DNA of 64,000 nucleotides from Paenibacillus macerans (GCF_023715465.1 NZ_JAMBOE010000014.1:80542-144541), one strand, 5' to 3'. Shown: positions 34,370 through 43,511, counted from the stretch's first letter. The notes: generated by a model from the letters alone, not told the origin. Made by a program: numbers and translations.

Positions 34370-35356
34370 TTATTTCGCGCTCGTCTCTCGAACGATCAGC
34401 TCCGGATCGATCCGCCGGCTGGCGCCGCGCTTGTTTTTGCCGTCGATGCGTTTCAGCAGCATGTCGGCGGCGGACAGGGCGATTTTGCCGGCGGGCTGGC
34501 GGACGGTGGTCATGTGAGGGCGGAGCCGGGAAGCGATGTAGTGATCGTCGTAGCCGACGACCGCTACCTGCTCCGGCACGGAAACGCCGGCCTCCATCAG
34601 GGCGTTCACGACGCCGAGGGCGATGTTGTCGTCGCCGGCGAACACGGCGCCCGGAAGCCTGCCTTCGCGCAGCCAGCGCTGGCACGTCTTGTAACCGAAG
34701 GCGATATCGAAATCGCCACAGACGACGTCGAACGGCTTAAGCCCGTGCTCCTCCAGCGCCTGCAAAAAACCGCCGCGCCGTTCCCGCGTGCTGCGGAACA
34801 CTTCCTGGCCGCACAGATGGGCGATGGAGGTACGCCCGAGCTCAAGCAGATGCCGGGTCGCCGCATATCCGCCTTTGAAATTGTCAACTGTCACGGAAAA
34901 AGCGTCGTTTTCCGGCTTTTGATGATCGATCAGTACATACGGGATGCCGCGCCGCTTCAGCTCCAAAATATAATGGTCTTCCCCCACCGGCGAGAGGAGG
35001 ATCAGGCCGTCGACCCTGTCCTCCTGAATCAGGTAATGATCGCCGCCTTCGCCGATCCCGGTCGAAACCGAGATGGCTAAATAGTATCCGTGCAGTGCCA
35101 GCACTTCATTCAACTCTTTGACCACCGCATCGAAAAAAGGATCATGCAGCGTTGTCAAAATCACGCCGATAATGCCGGTTTTGCCGCTGGCAAGGCTGCG
35201 GGCGGCTGCATTCGGGCGGTAATCCAGCTCCTTCATCGCTTCGAGCACCTTTTGCCGGTTTTTCTCCCGCACGGTTTCCACCCCGTTCAGCACACGGGAT
35301 ACGGTAACGACCGAAAGCCCCGATTTTTTGGCTACGTCAAAAATACTAACCTTCAT
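34370..35356 (-). CDS. LacI-family transcriptional regulator
   Basis: 328 residues. LacI-type HTH at the N-terminus (SIFDVAKKSGLSVVTVSRVLN) with the hinge YRPNAAARSLASGKT, then the sugar-binding-like effector domain (GVILTTLHDPFFDAVVKEL ... VAVVGYDDHYIASRLRPHMTTV). The start has AAGGAGAAAT upstream on the minus strand. No target gene is next to it apart from the lplD/AraC pair, so it may act elsewhere or on itself. Confidence 0.92.
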   Translation of the reverse strand: MKVSIFDVAKKSGLSVVTVSRVLNGVETVREKNRQKVLEAMKELDYRPNAAARSLASGKTGIIGVILTTLHDPFFDAVVKELNEVLALHGYYLAISVSTGIGEGGDHYLIQEDRVDGLILLSPVGEDHYILELKRRGIPYVLIDHQKPENDAFSVTVDNFKGGYAATRHLLELGRTSIAHLCGQEVFRSTRERRGGFLQALEEHGLKPFDVVCGDFDIAFGYKTCQRWLREGRLPGAVFAGDDNIALGVVNALMEAGVSVPEQVAVVGYDDHYIASRLRPHMTTVRQPAGKIALSAADMLLKRIDGKNKRGASRRIDPELIVRETSAK

Positions 35357-35497
35357 TTCGATTTCTCCTTGCGGCAGATTTTCCGTTCCCTGGAACCTGT
35401 TTGTTAGGACTAGTATAACAAGCCCTGCGGAACGTCCGCCAAAAACAATAGCTTAACTTGTAGCAGAAGAATGGAAGGCCCCGAACCGGGGAGCCGC

Positions 35498-35707
35498 CTA
35501 AACGGAGGGATAAGGTGGAGGGGTCATAAAGCCGTCGATTTCCAGCGCCTTTTTCTCGATTTCTTCACGCGTTAAAATCCCTTTTTCCGTCAACAGTTCG
35601 ATAATCGCACTGAGGGTCACCAACTGGTGGTAATGATCCTCCTTCATGTCAGCGAGTTTGGCCAAAACGTTCACTTCGTTCATGGGCGAAGAATAATAGG
35701 AATTCAT
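35498..35707 (-). CDS. Small conserved-type hypothetical protein
   Basis: 69 residues; GAGGAGGTACC lies just before the ATG at 35707. Helical, with EVNVLAKLADMKEDHYHQL and LLTEKGILTREEIEKKALE. The second part resembles the short helical segment seen in nitrile-hydratase-beta-like small proteins, but this is too weak for a functional call. The 344 bp up to htrA contain no further gene that I can support; AT-rich sequence near 35780-35830 may carry promoters. Confidence 0.65.
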   Translation of the reverse strand: MNSYYSSPMNEVNVLAKLADMKEDHYHQLVTLSAIIELLTEKGILTREEIEKKALEIDGFMTPPPYPSV

Positions 35708-36051
35708 AGGTACCTCCTCAAGTTTAAAGTTAGGGCAAAAATCCGAAAATTACCTGATAGAAAAAGGCTTCCGTGCCATCAAAATATGGTAAAATAAATC
35801 TATCAATCTATCGCTTTAATATAGTGTAGTCCGAAACGCGGTCAAACATTCCTAATTTAAAGAAAAAACTGCAAAACATCCCGTGATGGCAGCAACTCAT
35901 AAGCTCAGTGCAGCGTCAGAGTAAATGATGAATGCCTGACATATGGTTTTGCCGTGCCGGCATACAGTTGAAGGGGACCTTTGTTTTGCGTAAAACAGAC
36001 TAAAAAACATGGCGACGAGATCAGGGATAGAGTATGGAGGGAGAGAGTGCG

Positions 36052-37305
36052 ATGGGATTGTTTGACGATGATTTTTATTCAACGAAAGTGCCGGGTCGCC
36101 GCTTGCGCATGTCCGAGGGCGGTAAACGACGTTGGCTGGAGGTACGGCGCGGGCAGGGGTTGTCCACGCTGCAAATCTCATTGATCTCTTCCGCGTTGAG
36201 CGCGGTTGTCGCCGTTTTGTTGTTTAGCTTTATTGTGGGTCTTCCTTCCTCTACCTCCAGGGGTGACGCTTCGGCAGGAGCGGCCCCGAATCCTGCGAAT
36301 CCGTTCGACCGGATCAGCTGGGCCGCGGCCAAGGCGGCTCCGGCGGTGGTCAGCATCCTCAATCACAGCGAGCTGTCGCACGGGGATCCCGAGCGGGCGG
36401 CGCTCGGTTCGGGCGTGATTTTCAAGAAAGAGAAAGGCAAGGCTTACATTATATCCAATACGCATGTTATCAGCGGTTCCGAGGACCTGGAAGTCGTGAC
36501 GAGCGACGGCGTTTCGCATAAGGCCAAAGTGACCGGCCAGGACTCAATTAACGATATCGCGGTGCTGGAAATCGGCGATAAAGGAATCCATACGGTGATT
36601 GACATCGGTGATTCCAACAACCTTCGCGCCGGAGAGACGGTCATTGCCGTCGGCAATCCGCTCGGGCTGGGAGGCACGCTGACGTCCGGCATCGTAAGCT
36701 ATACGAACCGGATGATTCCGGTCTCGCTAAATCAAGACGGGGTTTACGATTGGGAGCAGGAAGTGATCCAGACCGACGCGGCCATCAATGAGGGTAACAG
36801 CGGCGGGGCGCTGGTGGACCTGGACGGGCGGTTGATCGGGATCAATACGATGAAGATCGCCGACACCGGCGTGGAAGGGCTGGGCTTTGCCATTCCGGTG
36901 AACGATGTGATGAAGACGGTTGATGATCTGCTGCTGCACGGCAAAGTTGTCCGTCCTTATATGGGCGTGTATACGCTCGATTTGGATAACCCGTATTCGC
37001 CGATCACCGACGAGCAGCGTCAAGATTTGAAGCTGCCAAGCCACGTCACCGAGGGCGTCATCGTGCTGGAGGCTCACGGCCCGGCGCTGGATGCGGGCCT
37101 GAATCTGAACGACGTGATCACTCAGCTTGACAAGCAGCCGATCCAATCGACGATGGAGCTGCGCCGTTATCTCTATGAAAACAAGAAAATCGGCGACGAT
37201 TTGCAGGTGAGCTACTACCGGGACGGCAAGCTGCAGAGCGTCATGATGAAGCTGACCGACAAGCCGTCGGACGCGGAGATTGACGCAGGGCTTGAAGATA
37301 AATAA
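36052..37305 (+). CDS. htrC: HtrA-like membrane serine protease (S1C) with PDZ domain
   Basis: 417 residues from ATG 36052, with GGAGGGAGAG upstream. Cytoplasmic N-terminus MGLFDDDFYSTKVPGRR, one membrane segment at about residues 42-64, trypsin-like domain with catalytic H138 (SNTHVISG), D168 (NDIAVLEI) and S250 (NEGNSGGALV), then one PDZ domain (EGVIVLEAHGPALDAGLNL). It corresponds to YyxA/HtrC, which normally follows yycJ in the wal cluster. It should degrade or refold misfolded proteins outside the membrane. Here it is separated from yycJ by 25 kb. Confidence 0.93.
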   Translation: MGLFDDDFYSTKVPGRRLRMSEGGKRRWLEVRRGQGLSTLQISLISSALSAVVAVLLFSFIVGLPSSTSRGDASAGAAPNPANPFDRISWAAAKAAPAVVSILNHSELSHGDPERAALGSGVIFKKEKGKAYIISNTHVISGSEDLEVVTSDGVSHKAKVTGQDSINDIAVLEIGDKGIHTVIDIGDSNNLRAGETVIAVGNPLGLGGTLTSGIVSYTNRMIPVSLNQDGVYDWEQEVIQTDAAINEGNSGGALVDLDGRLIGINTMKIADTGVEGLGFAIPVNDVMKTVDDLLLHGKVVRPYMGVYTLDLDNPYSPITDEQRQDLKLPSHVTEGVIVLEAHGPALDAGLNLNDVITQLDKQPIQSTMELRRYLYENKKIGDDLQVSYYRDGKLQSVMMKLTDKPSDAEIDAGLEDK

Positions 37306-37407
37306 CGTGATTGAAGCGGAGTATGGTAGAAAGGATAAAGGACAACCTGTAATTACGTGAAGATTCCGCCGGGCAGGCGGTTGGAAGAGAAAGGATGCTT
37401 TGAATTT

Positions 37408-37575
37408 ATGTATGTCGTTTGCAAGGATCATGTGGAACTGGCGATTGATATGTTCGTGGACGAATTCGAGGAGGCACCCGACGTGGTTGATTTGGAGCAC
37501 ACGAAGTTCATCGACTGGGAGCCACCGGTAAAATGCCAGGAATGCGAGCAAGAAGCGCGGTTTTTGGTGGTATGA
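37408..37575 (+). CDS. CxxH/CxxC small protein (BA_5709 family)
   Basis: 55 residues from ATG 37408. The family-defining metal-site pair is clear: C-K-D-H near the start (YVVCKDHVELAID) and C-Q-E-C near the end (VKCQECEQEARF). The gene commonly lies between htrA and rlmH in Bacillales, as here. Function unknown; probably a metal-binding protein. AAAGGA lies about 14 bases upstream, so the ribosome binding site is only fair. Confidence 0.85.
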   Translation: MYVVCKDHVELAIDMFVDEFEEAPDVVDLEHTKFIDWEPPVKCQECEQEARFLVV

Positions 37576-37789
37576 GGAAGCGGGGGGCGGTTTTCTCCAC
37601 GGGGGAAAGCGGCCTTTTTCTTTGGATAGAACTGCCTAAATATGCGATCTCCGGAGCAATCTAACAAGTAAAAAGATTCCCGGAGGCGTGAGGCCAATGA
37701 ACCGGAAATGCACGCTGCCGCGCTGCTGCTCCTGGATTGGGGCGACTTTATCCGCTGATATATTTACGAAGCTTAAAGGGGGTTGAATA

Positions 37790-38269
37790 ATGTACATACA
37801 AATCATTGCCGTCGGCAAGTTGAAGGAAAAGTACCTGGTGCAGGGGATCGCCGAATATACGAAGCGGCTGACGCCATATGTGAAGTTTCAGATCGTCGAG
37901 GTGCCCGACGAGAAGGCGCCGGAGACGATGAGCGAGGCGGAAGTGCTTCAGGTGAAGGAGCGCGAGGGCGAACGGATCCTCGCGCAGATCAAGAGCGACG
38001 CGCATGTCATCGCGCTCGCCATCGGCGGCCAGCTCTGGAGCTCGGAGGAACTGGCCGCCGAACTCGACCAGCTCGGCACATACGGGACGAGCCATGTCGC
38101 TTTTGTCATCGGCGGCAGCCACGGGCTCGCCGATGGCGTGCTCAGCCGCGCGCAGCAGCGGCTGTCGTTCGGGCGCATGACGCTGCCGCATCAGCTTATG
38201 CGCCTCGTCCTCACCGAGCAGATTTACCGAGCGGTGAAGATTAATCGGGGGGAACCGTATCATAAGTAG
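37790..38269 (+). CDS. rlmH: RlmH, 23S rRNA pseudouridine-1915 N3-methyltransferase
   Basis: 159 residues, the normal length. AdoMet-binding SPOUT knot with AFVIGGSHGLADGV and the C-terminal LPHQLMRLVLTEQIYRA and EPYHK. Methylates the ribosome near the decoding region. AAAGGGGG lies upstream of ATG 37790. The last codons and following bases (38252-38275) recur exactly at 43199-43222. Between the CxxH/CxxC gene and rlmH (37576-37789) a 29-codon frame at 37697 is visible but not supported as a gene. Confidence 0.97.
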   Translation: MYIQIIAVGKLKEKYLVQGIAEYTKRLTPYVKFQIVEVPDEKAPETMSEAEVLQVKEREGERILAQIKSDAHVIALAIGGQLWSSEELAAELDQLGTYGTSHVAFVIGGSHGLADGVLSRAQQRLSFGRMTLPHQLMRLVLTEQIYRAVKINRGEPYHK

Positions 38270-38275
38270 GGCGAA
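38252..38275 (+). other. att-like repeat at the 3' end of rlmH (left copy)
   Basis: 24 bases covering the last 6 codons-equivalent of rlmH and 6 bases beyond (core ACCGTATCATAAGTAGGG) are repeated exactly at 43199-43222. In staphylococci the same place in rlmH (TATCATAA... coding YHK-stop) is the attachment site of SCC elements. Confidence 0.65.
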
Positions 38276-38554
38276 GTTCAGGTGCATTTTGAGATCGGAG
38301 CAGAACATAAGGCTAGAGTCGATGTTATTCGTACTCTTGTATAACCGGTCTGCCTGGTTGCGGTTAGACATTCGGCTCTCAATTCAATACGCTCAAGCGA
38401 ACCGCTATAAAGCTATGCAATTTGGTTTTCGCAACAGACGGGAAGTCGTTTGCTCAACAAAGCGTCCATTCGATGGAGGGAGTGGAAATGGAAATAGAAA
38501 ACACGAACAAGCAGTAGCATACCGCTGCTTGTTCGTGTAATTGTACGCATTGTT

Positions 38555-39739
38555 TCATTGTTTGCTTGTGACGGATTGTATGCCATCCGCAGACTGACTT
38601 CGCATCGAGAACGATAATATAGCCGGAAGGAGTGCGATTGCAACACCAATTGCGCCAGCCACGCCAATTGACTGTAAGGAGAAGCTTTCCACCACAAGAC
38701 CGCCAATGGCAGCTCCGACAGCAATGCCCAACTGGATGAAGGATGTATTCAAGCTAAGAAGAATTCCCGCTGTGCTTGGTGCCAAGCCAATCATATAAAC
38801 TTGTTGAATGGGACCCGTAGACCAAGCAAAAAACGACCATAACAGCAGCAACGGAAAGACAGCTATAGATGTATGGGCAAAAATGGACATAAGGATCAAA
38901 ATACCAGCGTGGATCATTAAGCTTCCATTCAGCGTACGCGGAATACCTAATTTATCCGCCCCATAACCTCCTACCTGGGCGCCCAGCAAACTTGCTATGC
39001 CGAATGAAAATAGCGCGATGCTTACCATCCCATTGCTCATACCCGTAATGTTCATCAGAAATGGTGTAATAAACGTGTAAATGATCGTATAACCGACCAT
39101 CCAAAAGAAGCTAATCGACAAGGTTAATAATAGCTGCGGCCTTTTCAACAGGGCGAGTTGTTCTTTAAGGGGCACATTTGCCTCCCCCTGCGACTTTGGC
39201 AATGCCATTAAAATGACCAGCATCGCGATAAAGCTAAGAAGGCCGATTCCATAAAAAATCATTTTCCAATCGTAGGTGCTGGCAATGACTCTTCCCACAG
39301 GAACGCCTAAAATCAGCGATAGATTAAATCCCATCATGATAGTTGCTATGGCGGTGCCTTGTTTTCCAGGTCCGGCAATTTGAGCAGAAACAGTTAAGGC
39401 AACCACGGTAAAGACACCTGTACTAAGAGCTAAGATCACTCTCGCGCCAACAAGCATCGGATAGCCCGTCGAGACCACCGTAATTATATTCCCTATAAAA
39501 AAGAGCGCCAAAGCAGCCAGCATAAGTGTTCTCCGGCTTAGTTTAGAGGTAGCCGCAATAAGAATCGGAGTACCCACCGCGTAAGATATGGAATAAACCG
39601 AAATGAGCTGGCCGGCAGCAGCAATGGTTACGCCTACATCTCTGGAAACCAGATCCAATATCCCCGCAATTACAAATTCCGAAGTTCCCACTAAAAAACT
39701 TATAATCGCTAAAATATAAACTTTCCACGATTTAATCAT
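38555..39739 (-). CDS. MFS transporter (DHA1 family), cassette 1
   Basis: 394 residues, about 12 membrane segments. N-terminus with FLVGTSEFVIAGILDLVSRD and the motif A loop SKLSRRTLML typical of AraJ/PbuE-like DHA1 exporters. AAAGGAGAAC precedes the ATG at 39739. It is the last gene of an ArsR-flavin oxidoreductase-MFS operon and has a close paralogue at 52170-53345. Substrate unknown; export of a small toxic compound is likely. The 285 bp between rlmH and this gene hold no recognisable gene. Confidence 0.9.
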   Translation of the reverse strand: MIKSWKVYILAIISFLVGTSEFVIAGILDLVSRDVGVTIAAAGQLISVYSISYAVGTPILIAATSKLSRRTLMLAALALFFIGNIITVVSTGYPMLVGARVILALSTGVFTVVALTVSAQIAGPGKQGTAIATIMMGFNLSLILGVPVGRVIASTYDWKMIFYGIGLLSFIAMLVILMALPKSQGEANVPLKEQLALLKRPQLLLTLSISFFWMVGYTIIYTFITPFLMNITGMSNGMVSIALFSFGIASLLGAQVGGYGADKLGIPRTLNGSLMIHAGILILMSIFAHTSIAVFPLLLLWSFFAWSTGPIQQVYMIGLAPSTAGILLSLNTSFIQLGIAVGAAIGGLVVESFSLQSIGVAGAIGVAIALLPAILSFSMRSQSADGIQSVTSKQ

Positions 39740-39759
39740 TTAATTGTTCTCCTTTATAA

Positions 39760-39783
39760 TTCTACACATCTAAATATATAGAA
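39760..39783. promoter_or_regulatory. 24-bp operator before MFS gene, cassette 1
   Basis: Inverted-repeat sequence beginning TTCTACACATC and ending ATATATAGAA (top strand). Matches the consensus TTCTATATATTTAGAA...TAGAA found before every gene of both cassettes. Confidence 0.6.
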
Positions 39784-39827
39784 ATAATAATAATGAGGAA
39801 TTGGGGTCTTTTAACACCGTACTTTCT

Positions 39828-40877
39828 TTAATGCCTAGCTAGCTCCTTGCGGACAAGAGGGGCGACATCCGTTCCAAATCGTTCGATCGTTCTTAACAAA
39901 TCACGATGCGGAAGCGTACTAAAGTCAACGTACAAAAGAAAACGAGTCAAGCCCAGTTGTTTGGTTACACGTACGATCTTTTCTGCTACATATTCTGAAT
40001 CTCCAACATAAAGAGCGCCGCGAGGGCTCATTGCTTCCTCATATACACTCCGTGTATAAGTCGCCCAACCGCGCTCCCGTCCAATTTGATTCATTTGTTC
40101 GGCCATAATGGGATAATACTTTTCTTTGGCTGCTATAAACGAGTCGGCAATAAACCCATGCGAATGACAGGCGATTTGCAATTGATTAGGATCGTGCCCT
40201 GCTTGTTGGGCTGCTTTAAGATATAACTGCACTAAGGGAGCAAAACGCTCCGGCATACCGCCTATAATAGAGAAAATGACAGGAAGACCAAGCTGACCGG
40301 CACGAATGGCCGACTCCGGACTGCCGCCAGTAGCAATCCACACAGGAAGCGGGAATTGTTGCGCTCGCGGGTATACGCCCATATTTTGCAGCGGTGCACG
40401 GTGCCTGCCGCTCCATGTTACGGTCTCTGAAGATCGTATTTTGAGTAAAAGCTCCAATTTCTCATCGAATAATTCCTCATAATTTTCCAGTTCATATCCG
40501 AAGAGCGGAAAAGATTCGACAAAAGAACCGCGTCCAGCCATGATCTCGGCCCGCCCATTTGTTAAGTTATCCAGGGTGGCGAAATCCTGATAAACACGGA
40601 CCGGATCTGACGAAGACAATACCGTAACGGCACTGGACAGCCGAATATGGTTCGTCGTAGCTGCAGCCGTAGCCAAAATAATGGCCGGCGATGAGCTTGT
40701 GTAGTCCATGCGATGATGTTCACCGATCGCATAGACATCAAGACCGGCCTGATCAGCCAACTGAATTTCTTCCATCGCTTGTCGCAGTCGTTCGCCTGGC
40801 GGAACGCCCCCGCCTTTGGGGTTGGTGTGAAGAAATGTCGAGATTCCAAGTTCCAATGGCACGCGTTTTTCCAACAT
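39828..40877 (-). CDS. LLM-class flavin-dependent oxidoreductase, cassette 1
   Basis: 349 residues of the luciferase-like monooxygenase family: LGISTFLHTNPKG, IGEHHRMDYTSSSPA, RLSSAVTVLSSSDPVRVYQDFATLD, GRGSFVESFPLFGYE and WIATGGSPESAIRAG. It should use FMNH2 and oxygen on a small organic substrate. GGAGGAAAAC precedes the ATG at 40877. Sits between ArsR and MFS genes and is a paralogue of 50971-52038. Confidence 0.92.
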   Translation of the reverse strand: MLEKRVPLELGISTFLHTNPKGGGVPPGERLRQAMEEIQLADQAGLDVYAIGEHHRMDYTSSSPAIILATAAATTNHIRLSSAVTVLSSSDPVRVYQDFATLDNLTNGRAEIMAGRGSFVESFPLFGYELENYEELFDEKLELLLKIRSSETVTWSGRHRAPLQNMGVYPRAQQFPLPVWIATGGSPESAIRAGQLGLPVIFSIIGGMPERFAPLVQLYLKAAQQAGHDPNQLQIACHSHGFIADSFIAAKEKYYPIMAEQMNQIGRERGWATYTRSVYEEAMSPRGALYVGDSEYVAEKIVRVTKQLGLTRFLLYVDFSTLPHRDLLRTIERFGTDVAPLVRKELARH

Positions 40878-40895
40878 GGTTTTCCTCCTTCGGTA

Positions 40896-40919
40896 TTCTA
40901 TAATTCTAAATATATAGAA
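40896..40919. promoter_or_regulatory. 24-bp operator before LLM gene, cassette 1
   Basis: TTCTATAATTCTAAATA plus TATAGAA: inverted repeat in the 60-bp gap between the ArsR and LLM genes. Confidence 0.65.
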
Positions 40920-40936
40920 ACGATGCTTAAAAAAAT

Positions 40937-41218
40937 TTACGCCAGTAAATATGGCGCAAACTTCTTTGCCACTTCTTGATCAACGCGGTAGTGGATAAAC
41001 GAACCGTTTTTTTGCGATTGGATTAAACCCGACTCCGTCAACTGCTTGAGATGATGGGATAACGTTGAACCGGCTACGTTTCCAAGCTGTTCACCGATCG
41101 CGGTAACGCACTGATTCTCTTGCTTGATTAGCATGAAGGCAATTTTTAGTCGTGTCGGCTCACCTAGAGCCTTGTATACTTTGACAGCTTGCACCAGATC
41201 GTGATCGACATCAGCCAT
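40937..41218 (-). CDS. ArsR-family HTH repressor, cassette 1
   Basis: 93 residues, winged helix: YKALGEPTRLKIAFMLI, NVAGSTLSHHLKQLTESGL, KNGSFIHYRVD. No classical metal-binding cysteine pair is evident, so the ligand may be an organic or redox signal. AAGGAGAAT lies before the ATG at 41218. Likely binds the 24-bp palindromes upstream of all three genes of its operon. It is highly similar to the repressor at 50599-50880. Confidence 0.93.
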   Translation of the reverse strand: MADVDHDLVQAVKVYKALGEPTRLKIAFMLIKQENQCVTAIGEQLGNVAGSTLSHHLKQLTESGLIQSQKNGSFIHYRVDQEVAKKFAPYLLA

Positions 41219-41236
41219 TAAATTCTCCTTTCCACC

Positions 41237-41270
41237 ATCATTTCTATATTTATGGAACTATAGAAATGAT
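41237..41270. promoter_or_regulatory. Perfect long palindrome upstream of arsR, cassette 1
   Basis: ATCATTTCTATA and TATAGAAATGAT form a perfect 12-bp inverted repeat around a 10-base spacer, directly upstream of the ArsR gene; the central 24 bp (41242-41265) fit the shared operator. Confidence 0.75.
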
Positions 41271-41945
41271 ATTACCACCTAATGACTGAGGTGTAAAGTG
41301 AAAAATTGGCTGTTTGTCAATCGTCTGTGAAAATGTCACCTTAACTCGTCCGAGAAAATGCCACTTTCAAATTTTGCCCGAAGCGCTCACCAAAGCGCTT
41401 CGGCACAGCTATACGATTGCCGAAGCGACGAGGTCAGAGGGATTTTACAGCTAAATATGGACCTGACCGTGGCCAACCAGATTATGGCTTAACCATCAAG
41501 CAATAAGCTTAAGAAGACTTAAAGTACACTTTAAGGCAAGCAGAAACAAATGAAGCGATTGCTCTACTTGGGAAAACCAGCTTTTATGATCTCTGTATCG
41601 ATCAATCGAGATATTGTTTATCTTCTCTAATGCTTTCAACAACGATTCAATCATGGTGCAGATACAAACGATAATTTCAAAGAATATTTGGTGGGTAAGC
41701 TCCAACTTGCAGGGCTGAAGGACTGCAAACACGTAAGCTGCAGTTGAAGCCCGGAATGCCGCCTCGCGGCACACTTAGGCGGATTTTTCGTAGAATAGAC
41801 TCAGGCCCAAAAGACGGCTATTATGTGAAACAGCGTTTGATCATTTTATTAAGCTAACGGGCAGTTTAGCCCAATACAACGTTTGTAAAACGTACTGTAT
41901 AATGATATATTTGTATAGTATAATGAACGAAAGGGGTGTTACTTC
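41271..41945. other. Gene-poor stretch with probable IS remnants
   Basis: TGAAAATGTCACCTT and GAGAAAATGCCACTTTC near 41325-41370 look like end sequences of an IS21-type element. A minus-strand frame of 92 codons (41496-41774, ending QVEQSLHLFLLALK...) is open but lacks a start region and known family; it may be a remnant. No functional gene is supported here. Confidence 0.35.
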
Positions 41946-42503
41946 TTGAATGCTATACACATCAGGATAGGAAACAACCTGCAACGTATTAGAAAACATA
42001 GGCAGTTAAGCTTAGATAATCTTGCTGATTTAACAAAGGTTAGTAAAGGTATGCTTCATCAAATTGAGCGAGGAGAAACGCAGCCCTCAGTGACAACCGT
42101 GTGGAAAATTGCTACGGGACTCAATATTTCGTTTTCATCTCTACTTAAAGAGGATGAGGCAGTAGTATCCATTGCAACTCGAAAAGAAATTCCAGATTTA
42201 ACAGAAGACAATGGAAATTGTAGAGTATACTTACTGTTTCCGTTTGACCCCCAAACACGTATTGAAACGTTTACGATTATTCTTAGTCCTACTTGTAACT
42301 ATGTTTCACTCCCACACAATGATGGGGTTCAAGAGTACATCACAGTTATCTCTGGAGTGTTTAATCTACAGATTAAGGATGAAATATACGCCTTACAAGA
42401 AGGACAGGCTATAAGATTTGCAGGCAATGTTGAACACCGTTATATAAATAAATCGGACGAAGATGTGACGATACAGGTTGTTATGTATTATGGGGAATCT
42501 TAA
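41946..42503 (+). CDS. XRE-cupin transcriptional regulator
   Basis: 185 residues from TTG 41946, AAAGGGGT 8 bases upstream. HTH at residues about 8-62 (RIRKHRQLSLDNLADLTKVSKGMLHQIERGE) and a C-terminal cupin (YVSLPHNDGVQEYITVISGVFNL ... GQAIRFAGNVEHRYIN). Such proteins often control amino acid, polyamine or antibiotic-related genes. The next gene starts 30 bases later and is likely in the same operon and under its control. AT-rich compared with the wal genes. Confidence 0.9.
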   Translation: MNAIHIRIGNNLQRIRKHRQLSLDNLADLTKVSKGMLHQIERGETQPSVTTVWKIATGLNISFSSLLKEDEAVVSIATRKEIPDLTEDNGNCRVYLLFPFDPQTRIETFTIILSPTCNYVSLPHNDGVQEYITVISGVFNLQIKDEIYALQEGQAIRFAGNVEHRYINKSDEDVTIQVVMYYGES

Positions 42504-42533
42504 TTGCATGTGATCATTAAGGAGGGATACACG

Positions 42534-43013
42534 TTGACAAGTCAACTTAAAGATAGTGCACAACAGGTTCAAAACAAACTAATAGAGTTGGGATATGCAA
42601 ATAAAGTTATAGAACTACCTGACAGTACACGAACTGCACAGGAAGCTGCCGATACGATAGGTTGCGAGGTTGCACATATAGCTAAGTCAATTATCTTTCG
42701 ACTCAAAAATAACGATAAACCCTTATTGGTTATAGCCAGTGGAGTAAATCGAATTAATGAAAAACAAATTAACACCCATCTGAATGACAATTTAGGAAAA
42801 GCTGACGCTGATTTTGTACGTGAACACACAGGATTTGTTATTGGAGGCGTACCACCTTTAGGACATATAGAGTCAATCATCACTCTTATTGATGAAGACT
42901 TGTTACAATTTAGAGAGATATGGGCTGCTGCCGGACATCCAAGAGCAGTGTTTCAATTAACACCCGAAGAATTAGTGCAAATGACAAAAGGACGAGTAAT
43001 CTGTGTAAAATAA
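42534..43013 (+). CDS. YbaK/EbsC-type aminoacyl-tRNA deacylase
   Basis: 159 residues from TTG 42534, AAGGAGGG 7 bases upstream; the frame extends further left but without a site. YbaK fold with the catalytic lysine in EVAHIAKSIIFRL, then ASGVNRINEKQI and the glycine loop FVIGGVPPLGH. These proteins hydrolyse mischarged tRNAs (Cys-tRNAPro or similar). Forms a pair with the XRE-cupin regulator. Confidence 0.88.
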   Translation: MTSQLKDSAQQVQNKLIELGYANKVIELPDSTRTAQEAADTIGCEVAHIAKSIIFRLKNNDKPLLVIASGVNRINEKQINTHLNDNLGKADADFVREHTGFVIGGVPPLGHIESIITLIDEDLLQFREIWAAAGHPRAVFQLTPEELVQMTKGRVICVK

Positions 43014-43511
43014 ATTTGTGTTAACTTTCTGTTATTTCGCTAACGGGTGACGATAGTTGAATCATCAATAATAGGCCGCCGATTACTTCGGCGGCTTTCT
43101 GTGTAGATTTATGAAAGCAGAATCGGATATTGAAAGGTTCGTAACTATGCGTCGCGACAAGCTCTTTTCGCATATTTCGCCGATAGCCCCGTTAAGCTGA
43201 ACCGTATCATAAGTAGGGCGAAAATGGATCGGTTACACTAAGCTGGACAGAAAAAAGTAAGGGCTTGTAGAATAAGACCTATCATACTAAGGAGCGATTC
43301 CCTACAATGCCAAAGAAAGAACGACGGACACAGTAGCTTTTCAATCCACACTTCCAGCGAAAAGGGATTGGATAAAACCACCTTCGGAATAATGAACGAA
43401 GGTGGTTTTTCACATTCTGTATCTTGCCGGGTCATCATAAAATCATTCTTCATACGATGATGAGTAAGACGTTGACTCCATTTCCGTAAAAAGACCAAGG
43501 AGGGAGCCAAA
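43014..43511. other. Intergenic region with terminator-like repeat, att-like copy and IS remnant
   Basis: AGGCCGCCGATTACTTCGGC near 43074 forms a hairpin and recurs near 53491. The att-like 24-mer is at 43199-43222. TACACTAAGCTGGACAGA near 43236 is like an IS3-type end, and the nearby frame MPKKERRTQ-stop at 43307 looks like the start of a truncated transposase gene. No intact gene is present. Confidence 0.5.
43199..43222 (+). other. att-like repeat, second copy of rlmH 3' end
   Basis: 24 bases identical to 38252-38275 (core ACCGTATCATAAGTAGGG), in the same orientation, 4.9 kb away. The preceding bases GATAGCCCCGTTAAGCT resemble those before the third, degenerate copy at 46065. Confidence 0.65.

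Noticed and set aside
37697..37786. 29-codon frame before rlmH
   Set aside because: Too short, no clear ribosome binding site and no likeness to a known peptide.
41496..41774. 92-codon minus-strand frame
   Set aside because: No ribosome binding site, no family and located among IS debris; kept only as a note in the intergenic entry.
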